Assembly (NCBI GenBank): GCA_017513365.1
Contig: JAFXFY010000159.1
Coordinates: 1 to 11,694, forward strand
From: Alphaproteobacteria bacterium
GTDB taxonomy: Bacteria; Pseudomonadota; Alphaproteobacteria; CAAHEQ01; UBA3637
Length of the DNA stretch: 11,694 nucleotides
Direction of reading: 5' to 3'
Both the position numbers and the translations under genes were made by a program. Below, one piece after another: positions 1 through 6,564 of this stretch (position 1 is its first letter; the number at the start of each line of letters is the position of its first letter). Below the pieces are notes generated by a model. The model was given only the letters and a program-made list of their open reading frames with translations. It was not told the DNA's origin and ran no database searches.

Positions 1-315
1 AACAACAACATTTCCTGAACCCATTGAAATACCGGTTACAGGTGTTATCCCACATGATGTGTGGTTTTCAACTCTTTCAGTTATCTTAACGCATGTTGCA
101 GCAATCTTTTCATAATTCCTATCTTCTAATTTTTCGTTTGCATATACATGAGTAAAGAAACCAGCTAGCCCAATTGAACTGCTCACCAAAAAAGGAGTTA
201 TGCAGTTTTCACCCTCAAAGAATCCTTTATAAACACATCCTAAAGCAATAAGGCCACCTACTGAGCCGGCACAAGTGCCGATTACTTTTAGGGTTTCAAG
301 AGTTTGTATATCCAT
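1..315 (-). CDS. Hypothetical two-TM small membrane protein, 3' end outside window
   Basis: An open frame on the minus strand starts with ATG at 315 (MDIQTLETLKVIG...) and runs off the left edge with no stop, giving at least 105 residues. Residues about 9-30 and 41-58 are hydrophobic and could be two membrane segments. The rest is polar and contains several Cys. I do not recognise a family. It begins 29 bp after the stop of the gene at 345-788 on the same strand, so the two are probably cotranscribed. Both share a similar start (M-x-DI-x-TLE, then a hydrophobic stretch ending in YK) and a similar TM layout, which suggests tandem paralogs. The ribosome binding site is weak (a GGAA run about 8 nt upstream), consistent with coupling to the gene before it. 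The missing C-terminus limits any functional call. Confidence 0.6.
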   Translation of the reverse strand, partial: MDIQTLETLKVIGTCAGSVGGLIALGCVYKGFFEGENCITPFLVSSSIGLAGFFTHVYANEKLEDRNYEKIAATCVKITERVENHTSCGITPVTGISMGSGNVVV

Positions 316-344
316 TTTGTTTTTCCATTTATTATATAATTTTG

Positions 345-788
345 TTAATCAACTCTTTCTAATGTTGGAACAACTTGACGCCATTGTCCTAAATTCATTG
401 ATTTGCCTACAGATACACCGGCATTTTGCCATTTGGCAATATTTTGAGGGGTATTTTCAACTGTACCTGCATACTCAATTGTTTTAGGATTATTATCGGT
501 ATCTAAGAAGACAGTCTGATGCTTATTTGTTTCGTTATCGGACTTTATGTTAAGACATATTGCCATTTTATCTTCCACACGTGCCCACTCAATGGCCTTG
601 GTTGTTCCAGGAATGTTTATGAAACCAAATACTAACGCACCTGTACATGAAACGAGTGTTGAGAATTTTGCAACTTCCCGATCAAGTTCGTCTCTTTTAT
701 ATATATTATATGCAATATTCGCGATACATCCCGCTGTGGCAACTGCCCAACCGGCTCTGATTAATTCTAATGTTGCAATATCTGTCAT
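345..788 (-). CDS. Hypothetical two-TM small membrane protein
   Basis: This is a 147-residue protein starting MTDIATLELIRAG. The frame is open further upstream to 848, but I chose the ATG at 788 because a good ribosome binding site (AGGAG, complement of 796-800) lies 7 nt before it and a strong promoter sits just beyond, which would overlap the longer version. Two hydrophobic segments (about residues 9-29 and 43-60) are followed by a polar domain of about 85 residues rich in Asn, Thr and Lys, which could lie on either side of the membrane. I recognise no domain. It is the first gene of a likely two-gene minus-strand unit with the partial gene at 1-315 and may be its paralog. It is divergent from the S41 peptidase-like gene at 955. 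It could encode a small envelope protein of an accessory locus, but nothing in the sequence fixes a role. Confidence 0.65.
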   Translation of the reverse strand: MTDIATLELIRAGWAVATAGCIANIAYNIYKRDELDREVAKFSTLVSCTGALVFGFINIPGTTKAIEWARVEDKMAICLNIKSDNETNKHQTVFLDTDNNPKTIEYAGTVENTPQNIAKWQNAGVSVGKSMNLGQWRQVVPTLERVD

Positions 789-819
789 TTTTTTTCTCCT
801 TTTTTGGTTTGTGAAATAT

Positions 820-848
820 ATCATATCATGCATTTGTTTTATTGTCAA
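820..848 (-). promoter_or_regulatory. Sigma70-type promoter for the minus-strand gene pair
   Basis: Read on the minus strand, TTGACA (843-848), a 17-nt spacer and TATGAT (820-825) match the consensus closely. Transcription would start near 813, about 25 nt before the ATG at 788. This supports the shorter start of that gene. Confidence 0.75.
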
Positions 849-909
849 GTTTTTTTAATTGTGGATTTATTTTTTAATATGGAAGAGCGAATTATACACT
901 ATTCCAAAC

Positions 910-937
910 TTGACTATTATCAGTAGTATGATACAAT
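910..937 (+). promoter_or_regulatory. Sigma70-type promoter for the S41-like gene
   Basis: TTGACT (910-915), a 16-nt spacer and TACAAT (932-937) precede the ATG at 955. Start of transcription near 944 would leave a leader of only about 11 nt, just enough for the GAGGTG ribosome binding site at 945-950. It is back to back with the minus-strand promoter at 820-848. The two -35 boxes lie about 60 bp apart, so one regulator could control both. Confidence 0.6.
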
Positions 938-954
938 AGTAATAGAGGTGTAAG

Positions 955-2004
955 ATGTCTGTACTTCAAGAATATGTAACGGCAATTATAGAAAATCTGC
1001 CTGAGTGGAATCATTCTGGGGCAAAAGATAATGCGGATATTCAAGCCCAAATACATAAATTCCAAGAAATGGTAGGTAAAATAGATACATCCCTTAATAC
1101 GGAAACTCAATTATCGTTGCTATCAGAATTAATTACAAAATATGTACCGGATAATCATATTTGCATTAAAGGTAAAAACGGAACAAATTTAAGAAAATAT
1201 CCATCTTTATCTAAAAAACAAAATTTATCTTCGCAAAACTTAAATACTTTGGGTATAACGGATATCCGTTCTATCCAAATTCAAGATGAAAAAGACCCTT
1301 GGATTATTGGAACAATACCAAGCAAAAAATTGGGGGTTGTTTCTATACCGTCTTTTGGAGGGGATATTGAAGAACAAACACAAAAGAGAAAACAATTTAT
1401 TGAGACTTTTTTTCACCAAAAAGAAAAAAATAACTGGCAGAGTATTATCTTTGATTTTCGGGGAAACACAGGAGGGGATGCCGAGGTTATTAAAGAAATA
1501 GCCGAACGAATGGGCAATCGTTCTGTTAAATATGCTGATAAAAGTGAAAGGGTTGCGACCTTAGCCTCGCAGAAAAAAAGAAAAGAAGGGGGAACGTTAA
1601 TTGCTACTTTGAAAGAAAACGCCCATTATCGCCCGTTATTTCCAACGGACAAGTTTTCTGGCTCTATTTATATCTTGCAAGATGGATATAATGCCTCGGC
1701 AACAGAAGGGGCGATTTATATGCTGTCTCAACTACCAAAGGCAACAACAGTCGGAGAAAATACGTCAGGCACATTTGCCGGCGGAGCAACAACCTCTTTG
1801 CCAATGTCTTACGGATCGTTGATTGTTGGAACAGAGTATCGAGAACGATACGATAAAAATGGAAATAAGATTAATGAGAAAGAAGGTATGAAACCGGATA
1901 TTCCGTGTGCTTCTGAGAACGCTTTTTCAAAAGCTTTCAATATGATAGACTCACCTGTACATCTTTTGGTGATTGGAAAAATAAATGCGTTACGGTCATT
2001 TTAA
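955..2004 (+). CDS. S41-family peptidase-like protein, cytoplasmic, no PDZ domain
   Basis: This 349-residue protein has the core of the S41 (C-terminal processing/tricorn) peptidase fold. Visible signatures are DNHICIK at 66-72 (matching the D-x-H of tricorn/IRBP-like S41B members, candidate His68), IIFDFRGNTGG at 164-174, LQDGYNASATEG at 241-252 with candidate nucleophile Ser248, VGENTSG at 266-272, and EGMKPDIP at 310-317. The Lys of the CtpA-type GEKTxGKG motif is absent. This favours a tricorn-like Ser-His-Glu arrangement over a Ser-Lys dyad, though that is inference. There is no signal peptide, TM segment or PDZ domain, so it probably acts in the cytoplasm, unlike CtpA/Prc. Residues 1-65 are helical and could be a cap. 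The start at 955 has a GAGGTG site 4 nt upstream. It stands alone on its strand. The substrate is unknown. Confidence 0.75.
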   Translation: MSVLQEYVTAIIENLPEWNHSGAKDNADIQAQIHKFQEMVGKIDTSLNTETQLSLLSELITKYVPDNHICIKGKNGTNLRKYPSLSKKQNLSSQNLNTLGITDIRSIQIQDEKDPWIIGTIPSKKLGVVSIPSFGGDIEEQTQKRKQFIETFFHQKEKNNWQSIIFDFRGNTGGDAEVIKEIAERMGNRSVKYADKSERVATLASQKKRKEGGTLIATLKENAHYRPLFPTDKFSGSIYILQDGYNASATEGAIYMLSQLPKATTVGENTSGTFAGGATTSLPMSYGSLIVGTEYRERYDKNGNKINEKEGMKPDIPCASENAFSKAFNMIDSPVHLLVIGKINALRSF

Positions 2005-2134
2005 ATTGATATTATTAAGAAAAAAATCGTTTTTTTTAGTGTCTTGACTGCTTTTGCTGGAAAAGTCTGGTGATACACGGATTGAATTGTAAGATTTTTT
2101 ATATCTTATTTTTTGGAGACGGCATTTAAAAAAC

Positions 2135-2163
2135 TTGACAAATATAGTTGTTCGTGTTATAAT
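2135..2163 (+). promoter_or_regulatory. Perfect-consensus sigma70 promoter
   Basis: TTGACA (2135-2140), a 17-nt spacer and TATAAT (2158-2163) match the consensus at every position. Transcription would begin near 2170, followed by the near-perfect Shine-Dalgarno AAAGGAGGTG at 2181-2190 and the ATG at 2193. This implies strong constitutive expression of the ADP-ribosyltransferase-like gene unless repressed. Confidence 0.8.
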
Positions 2164-2192
2164 AAAAATACTTTTCAATTAAAGGAGGTGGC

Positions 2193-3830
2193 ATGTTAAA
2201 ATCTGTTAAAAGAGAATGTTTAAATTGCGTTAAGCAGGATAATATTCCACGCCTTCTTGAAATTGCAAAAAATGAAGGATGGAGGCACTTTGATTTAAAT
2301 TATCTGATAAACGGAACTTATTTATTGGCAGAAGTAAAATCTATTGAAATGTTAATTATTTTGTTCCGTTTTAGAGGCAATCTTTATCAAAAATTACCAA
2401 ACGGAAAGAGAATCCTCTATCAAATGAGAAAAAATCTTATTTCCCTTTTAAAAGAAAAAAAAGAAATTATCCGGCGCTCTAATCTTGAAACAACAGATTC
2501 TATGACTTCTTTATCTGATATCAATGGTAAAATAAAAAAGATGAAGAGTGTGATATTATTATTTAATCGAATTTGTGATATATCAAAAAAAACAACCTGT
2601 TTTTCTTATGATAAAGAAGAAGAATATCCTGAGGATAGTTGGGAAGTTCCCGATAGTTTAAGAATGGTTTTAAAAGGAAACTATTTTTCTGAAAGGAGAT
2701 ACGAAAATAAAAAAAGGCTATCTGATTTAGCTTATGCTATTTATCGATCGTGGGGGCATTACTATGCACAAAAAGGACGCTTAACACAAGAAAGCTTAGC
2801 GAATACTGGTTTTTACCCGAAAAATATTCAAAAAAACAAGAAGATTATTAAGGCGTCAAAAAAATTGAGCCAACAATTTCTTTTAAATGAAAATGGAGAT
2901 ATTTATCTTCTTTTTCGTGGCACAATGCAAAAAAATGACCCTTGTTTACCGCTTTCACATTTTGGTACAAAGGAGGCGGCGAGTTATCGTTTATATTGTT
3001 TAAATAATGCTCTTTTCATGGAGGAGGGTGAATTTTATGAAAAAGTTAAGAAAAACGGATGGAAAATTCATAATCAAATGTATGCCGTTTTTTTGAAAAT
3101 GAAACGATTGCTTCGTCTACCTGATTTAAGTTCTCACGATACCTATTTTTATGCTAAGGTTGTATTTCATTATTGTTTAGCTAAAAAATATGGTTTTTCA
3201 TATTTGAATAAATTATATAATATCCCCCTACCATCTATTCACTATTGGGGACTTTCTTGCATACACAATGAGTTTTTTCAAAAATCCGATACGATTTCGC
3301 TTTTAAAACAAGAAAACTTACCGAAAGAATTTGATTTTATTTTTCATCAACCTTTACGTATGGATATTACAGAAGTTGAAAAAGAACTTTCTTGGGGTGG
3401 CCTGTATCCTTTACCAAAGTCTGAGAAAAATGAAGAAGAAAATGCAGCAATAAGAGAAAATTTGATTTATCAGCGAATGATTCGCTTTTTTCAAAGTGAA
3501 GGATTTGATGGATTTAAGTATAAAAACGAAGTAGAGGATAAAGGAGCAGACAGTTTTATTATTTTTCATCCTAATCAGGTATTTTATGCATCTGAGCTAA
3601 ACAATGAACAGTTCAAAGAAAAAACAAATCCCAATGAAGATATACTTCGAAAGCATGAAGCCTCTTATTTAAATAAATGCCAATCAATAAAATTGACAGA
3701 AGAAAAAATAAAAAAACTAGCCTATCCATATTTTATTTGTTCTTTTGAAAATGAAAATTTTAAAAAGAAACAAATTGCGAAAGCAAAAGCAGGTTCTTTT
3801 CATGAAAAAACACAACGGGAAAAAGAATAA
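2193..3830 (+). CDS. Putative ADP-ribosyltransferase-like protein (ART-PolyVal-like)
   Basis: This is a 545-residue soluble protein. The C-terminal half (about 236-470) carries an ordered series of motifs that I recognise from ART-like domains of phage polyvalent proteins: YLLFRGT at 238-244, SHFGTKEAASYR at 255-266, FHQPLRMDITE at 384-394, GGLYPLP at 402-408, GFDGFKYKNEVED at 437-449 and SFIIFHPNQV at 454-463. The Arg of FRGT and the Glu pair in NEVED are candidate NAD-binding and catalytic residues (inference). Residues 1-130 are mainly helical with a start weakly like a degenerate ankyrin unit. The C-terminus is Lys-rich. There is no signal peptide or TM. It has its own consensus promoter and a very strong ribosome binding site, and no partner gene is adjacent. 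Possible roles are an effector modifying a host or competitor target, or a domesticated phage protein. The family call is by motif memory only. Confidence 0.55.
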   Translation: MLKSVKRECLNCVKQDNIPRLLEIAKNEGWRHFDLNYLINGTYLLAEVKSIEMLIILFRFRGNLYQKLPNGKRILYQMRKNLISLLKEKKEIIRRSNLETTDSMTSLSDINGKIKKMKSVILLFNRICDISKKTTCFSYDKEEEYPEDSWEVPDSLRMVLKGNYFSERRYENKKRLSDLAYAIYRSWGHYYAQKGRLTQESLANTGFYPKNIQKNKKIIKASKKLSQQFLLNENGDIYLLFRGTMQKNDPCLPLSHFGTKEAASYRLYCLNNALFMEEGEFYEKVKKNGWKIHNQMYAVFLKMKRLLRLPDLSSHDTYFYAKVVFHYCLAKKYGFSYLNKLYNIPLPSIHYWGLSCIHNEFFQKSDTISLLKQENLPKEFDFIFHQPLRMDITEVEKELSWGGLYPLPKSEKNEEENAAIRENLIYQRMIRFFQSEGFDGFKYKNEVEDKGADSFIIFHPNQVFYASELNNEQFKEKTNPNEDILRKHEASYLNKCQSIKLTEEKIKKLAYPYFICSFENENFKKKQIAKAKAGSFHEKTQREKE

Positions 3831-3983
3831 CAAAAAAATAAATTAACGAAGGGTAAGGCATTCTTCATGTTTTGCCGTCTGTTAGTTGAGGCTATATGGT
3901 TGAACTAATTTATCTCATTCATTGATGTCCAATCCAACAGAATGAAAACCAATAAAAAATGTCCTAAAGTTCGGATTTTCTAG
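3831..3983. other. Intergenic tail between ART-like gene and tRNA-Gln
   Basis: I see no gene here. The ART-like gene and the tRNA-Gln converge. On the minus strand just after the tRNA, positions 3954-3979 read as a short weak stem (TCC...GGA) followed by six T, a possible but poor tRNA terminator. No clear terminator for the plus-strand gene is visible. Confidence 0.4.
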
Positions 3984-4057
3984 TGGCTGGGCTACTAGGA
4001 CTCGAACCTAGATATACGGAGTCAGAGTCCGTTGTTCTACCATTAAACTATAGCCCA
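3984..4057 (-). tRNA. tRNA-Gln (anticodon CTG)
   Basis: On the minus strand a 74-nt cloverleaf with encoded CCA can be drawn. The acceptor is TGGGCTA/TAGCCCA. The anticodon stem ACGGA/TCCGT has loop CTCTGAC, giving anticodon CTG (reads CAG). The T-arm is CTAGG-TTCGAGT-CCTAG, followed by discriminator G and CCA. The U1-A72 pair and G73 are known glutamine identity features. It has its own promoter (4069-4097). Confidence 0.93.
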
Positions 4058-4068
4058 AAATCAGGTGC

Positions 4069-4097
4069 ATTATAGGATAACTATTTGTTAAATGCAA
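4069..4097 (-). promoter_or_regulatory. Promoter of tRNA-Gln
   Basis: On the minus strand, TTGCAT (4092-4097), a 17-nt spacer and a perfect TATAAT (4069-4074) lie just upstream of the tRNA-Gln 5' end at 4057. Transcription would start near 4062. Confidence 0.75.
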
Positions 4098-4159
4098 GCG
4101 AAAATCTGTTGAATCGTGTAAAAGTTTATGTTGACAACACTTTTATTTTTCTCTGGCAT

Positions 4160-4208
4160 AAAAAAACACCCCCCAAACGGGATGTTTTTTAAAATGGTGC
4201 GAAAAGCC
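4160..4208 (-). repeat. Direct repeat copy A: tRNA-Leu 3' end plus terminator
   Basis: These 49 bp repeat 4342-4388 exactly except for two extra C in the run at 4169-4174. On the minus strand the repeat holds the last 14 nt of tRNA-Leu (GGCTTTTCGCACCA) followed by the terminator hairpin. The rest of the tRNA is missing here, so this is a remnant and not a gene. Confidence 0.85.
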
Positions 4209-4341
4209 TTAAATGTAAATTGCTTCGGCAATTTATCCCTCACGTTGTTCGGGACCGCCTAAAGGCGTCCGCTACGTTAACACTTCGCGAGCAAACCGGC
4301 ACTAGCCCGTGCCGACCTCACTTCCGCTCTTTCCTATCCAC
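4209..4341. other. Hairpin-rich spacer between the two repeat copies
   Basis: No gene is seen. It contains consecutive stems: TAAATTGC-TTCG-GCAATTTA at 4216-4235 (8 bp with a UUCG-type tetraloop), GGA(C)CGCC-TAAA-GGCGTCC at 4252-4270, and CGGCAC-TAGCCC-GTGCCG at 4297-4314. The segment ACCGGCAC (4295-4302) also occurs in the tRNA-Leu T-arm, so part of this spacer may be tRNA-derived with an insertion of roughly 86 bp. Confidence 0.45.
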
Positions 4342-4371
4342 AAAAAAACACCCCAAACGGGATGTTTTTTA
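4342..4371 (-). terminator. Intrinsic terminator of tRNA-Leu (inside direct repeat copy B, 4342-4388)
   Basis: Read on the minus strand it is AAAAAACATCCC-GTTT-GGGGTGTTTTTT, a stem of up to 12 bp followed by a T run, starting directly after the tRNA 3' end. One pair is G-U on the minus strand but C-A on the plus strand, which fits transcription from the minus strand. The same hairpin with two extra G recurs in repeat copy A. Confidence 0.8.
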
Positions 4372-4374
4372 AAA

Positions 4375-4462
4375 TGGTGCGAAAAGCCGGAATCGAACCG
4401 GCACGGGAGTAAATCCCGACAGATTTTAAGTCTGTTGCGTCTACCAGTTCCGCCATATTCGC
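4375..4462 (-). tRNA. tRNA-Leu (anticodon TAA)
   Basis: This is an 88-nt class II tRNA on the minus strand with encoded CCA. The acceptor GCGAATA pairs with TTTTCGC (one T-T mismatch at the sixth pair). The D-arm is of the usual leucine form with TGGTAGACGC. The anticodon stem ACAGA/TCTGT has loop CTTAAAA, giving TAA. A long variable arm (GGGA-TTTA-CTCCC), the T-arm GCCGG-TTCGATT-CCGGC and discriminator A all fit leucine. Its terminal 14 nt plus terminator are duplicated at 4160-4208. Confidence 0.93.
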
Positions 4463-4488
4463 ACAAAATCTGATAGCCTATGGAGAGC

Positions 4489-4517
4489 AACATAACGTAT
4501 TTTTTTGCCCTCGTCAA
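4489..4517 (-). promoter_or_regulatory. Promoter of tRNA-Leu
   Basis: On the minus strand, TTGACG (4512-4517), a 17-nt spacer and TATGTT (4489-4494) precede the tRNA 5' end at 4462 by 26 nt. Confidence 0.7.
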
Positions 4518-4567
4518 GTACTTTTTTTAAAAAAATGAAAAAAAGTTTATTTTTTTTAAAATACCTC

Positions 4568-4597
4568 TTGTCAAATGCCTTTAAAATATGATATTTT
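4568..4597 (+). promoter_or_regulatory. Possible promoter of the SPOR-nagZ-M50-serS operon
   Basis: TTGTCA (4568-4573), an 18-nt spacer and TATTTT (4592-4597) lie 33 nt before the SPOR gene. The match is moderate and other -10 choices exist in this AT-rich stretch. A promoter is expected here because the operon starts next to divergent tRNA genes. Confidence 0.4.
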
Positions 4598-4630
4598 CCA
4601 CTTAAGTTAATTTAATAAAGGAGTGCAAAA

Positions 4631-5593
4631 ATGGACGAATTTGATAAAATCAGAGAATTTTCCGAAGATATTACAAAACGTAAAGAACCTTCTTTGCTGA
4701 ATACGCAAGAGCAATCTTCTGTATCTGCTCAAGAGAGTGATGATGCCAGTTTGTACAACTTTAAACCCGATTTTGCCGATAGATTAGGGGATGTTCATTT
4801 TGATGATTTAGAGGAAAAATCCTTTTCTTCTATGAAATTACACTTAATCGCTTTTGGTATTTTTGCGGGTGTTTTGACGATAGTCTTAATTGGTTTCTTT
4901 ATGTTTGGACGGGCTGATGAAAGTACGGGGGAGGTTATTACGATTAATGCTACTCCTGAACCGGTTAAAGTCAAACCGGAAAATCATGGTGGAATGGTTA
5001 TTCCCGATCAAGATAAATTAGTATATAATCGTATCCGAACAAATGAAGTTAATACTAAGGTTGAAAACTTATTCCCAGAACCGGAACAACCGGTTATGCC
5101 GAATATTTTGACTATTGAAAAAAATGCACCAACTGCCGAATTTGTGGCAATGGAGGAGGTCAAAAGTTTTGATCCGTTAGCGCAAGAAGTGGTAACTGAA
5201 CCAGTAACAGAACCTAAAAAGGTTGTTGCAGTGCCTCAAAAAGTGGAACAAGTGCCATTGGCAACCGAAGCCGTTAAAAAAGTTGAAGCGCCAAAGGTAA
5301 AACAACCGGCAAAAAAAGAAACGACCAAAGGGACCACCGTGGCTCAAGGAGAATGGACGGCTCAGTTAATGTCATCTTCTAATAAGCAAACGGTTGAAAA
5401 GGCTTGGCCGAAAATTTTGGCAAAACATAAGGCATTATTATCCGATATGTCGTATAAAATTGTTAAAGCCGATATCGCTGGAAAAGGAACGTTCTATCGT
5501 TTACAAGTCGGTTCTTTTAAAAATAGAAATATGGCTGCCGCTTTGTGTAAAAAATTAAAAGCAAAAAAACAAGATTGTATTCCGGCTAAATAA
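4631..5593 (+). CDS. SPOR-domain inner-membrane protein
   Basis: This 320-residue protein is a probable bitopic membrane protein that binds septal peptidoglycan. It has a cytoplasmic acidic N-terminus (1-68), one TM segment at about 69-93, a long Pro/Val/Glu/Lys-rich periplasmic linker (about 94-238), and a C-terminal SPOR domain at about 241-320. The SPOR domain shows the typical alphaproteobacterial pattern of a WTAQL start, GTFYRLQVGSF at 286-296 and a final LC...LK...DC. In this family SPOR domains bind denuded glycan strands at the division site. An AAGGAG site at 4618-4623 lies 7 nt before the start. The stop overlaps the nagZ start by 1 nt (TAATG), so the two are translationally coupled. 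SPOR immediately before nagZ is a familiar alphaproteobacterial order. No enzymatic domain is seen. Confidence 0.88.
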   Translation: MDEFDKIREFSEDITKRKEPSLLNTQEQSSVSAQESDDASLYNFKPDFADRLGDVHFDDLEEKSFSSMKLHLIAFGIFAGVLTIVLIGFFMFGRADESTGEVITINATPEPVKVKPENHGGMVIPDQDKLVYNRIRTNEVNTKVENLFPEPEQPVMPNILTIEKNAPTAEFVAMEEVKSFDPLAQEVVTEPVTEPKKVVAVPQKVEQVPLATEAVKKVEAPKVKQPAKKETTKGTTVAQGEWTAQLMSSSNKQTVEKAWPKILAKHKALLSDMSYKIVKADIAGKGTFYRLQVGSFKNRNMAAALCKKLKAKKQDCIPAK

Positions 5594-6564
5594 TGACAAA
5601 TAAAAAACAAATTAAATCAGTTATTTTTGGGTGTCAAGGGATAACTTTGACACCTGAAGAACGTGATTTTTTCACCAAGGTTAATCCGTTGGGCCTTATT
5701 ATTTTTGATAGAAATGTTCAAAATCCTAAGCAATTAAAAGCTTTGATTGATGATTTTCGCAAAGTTGTTGGTCGGCCGGATGCACCCGTGTTAGTTGATC
5801 AAGAAGGGGGAAGGGTTACTCGACTTTGGCCGCCTTATTGGCAGGGGCTTGGATGGAACAGAACTTATGGTGATTGGTATGAGGAAAATCCTCAAAAAGG
5901 GGTAGAGGGGGTTCAAAAACACGCTGAGATTTTAGCACAAGACTTATTGTCTGTCGGCATTAATGTGGATTGTTGGCCGTGTTTAGATGTTGCTCAAGCA
6001 GATACGCATGAAATTATGGCTAAACGATGTTTTTCCGATAAACCGGAAGTAGTATCTGTTTTAGCCGAACAGGGAATTAAAACGGCCCTTGAGCACGGAT
6101 TAATGCCAATTATAAAGCATATTCCCGGATATGGCAGAACAAAAGTAGACCCACATTTGGGATTGCCTGTTGTTAATACAGATTTAACCACATTGGAACA
6201 AACAGATTTTAGGCCGTTTAAAGAGGTTAATGTACCCGTTTGGGGCATGACGGCTCATGTCATTTATAAGACATTGGATACAAAATTACCGGCCACTTTG
6301 TCTTGCACAGTTTTGAACTATATTCGTGAAAAAATTGGGTTTAACGGCTTTTTGATTTGTGATGATATTTCTATGGGGGCATTAAAGGCTTTTGGAAATC
6401 TGGCAGAGTTAACCCGTCAAATGTTAGAGGCCGGATGTGATTGTGTATTGCATTGTAACGGGAACATGGATGAAATGACAGAAATTGCCAAGGTTGTTCC
6501 TTGTCTGTCTGACGTTTCCCTTAATCGTTTAACGCTAGCAGAAAGTTTAAGATATGGACGCTAA
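5593..6564 (+). CDS. nagZ: Beta-N-acetylhexosaminidase (glycoside hydrolase family 3)
   Basis: NagZ removes GlcNAc from 1,6-anhydro-muropeptides in the cytoplasm during cell-wall recycling. The 323-residue length is normal for Gram-negative NagZ, and there is no signal peptide. Visible motifs are GLIIFDRN at 34-41, VDQEGGRVTRL at 68-78, KHIPGYG at 175-181 followed by DPH at 186-188 (Asp-His acid/base dyad), MTAHV at 219-223 and ICDDISMGA at 255-263 with candidate nucleophile Asp257. The usual second His of KHxPGHG is Tyr180 here, and the usual DSH is DPH. The start overlaps the SPOR stop codon, and the end overlaps the M50 gene by 11 bp, so the three genes are tightly coupled. The assignment is firm despite the substitutions, because all other active-site motifs are intact. 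Confidence 0.95.
   Translation: MTNKKQIKSVIFGCQGITLTPEERDFFTKVNPLGLIIFDRNVQNPKQLKALIDDFRKVVGRPDAPVLVDQEGGRVTRLWPPYWQGLGWNRTYGDWYEENPQKGVEGVQKHAEILAQDLLSVGINVDCWPCLDVAQADTHEIMAKRCFSDKPEVVSVLAEQGIKTALEHGLMPIIKHIPGYGRTKVDPHLGLPVVNTDLTTLEQTDFRPFKEVNVPVWGMTAHVIYKTLDTKLPATLSCTVLNYIREKIGFNGFLICDDISMGALKAFGNLAELTRQMLEAGCDCVLHCNGNMDEMTEIAKVVPCLSDVSLNRLTLAESLRYGR

Noticed and set aside
547..858. A 103-codon plus-strand frame
   Set aside because: It is antisense to the two-TM gene at 345-788, which has a good ribosome binding site and promoter. This frame has neither.
2020..2040. A7/T8 palindrome after the S41-like gene, as a terminator
   Set aside because: The stem would consist of A-T pairs only with a 3-nt loop, which is too weak to call.
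4302..4517. A 71-codon minus-strand frame
   Set aside because: It is a translation of the tRNA-Leu gene, its promoter and its terminator.
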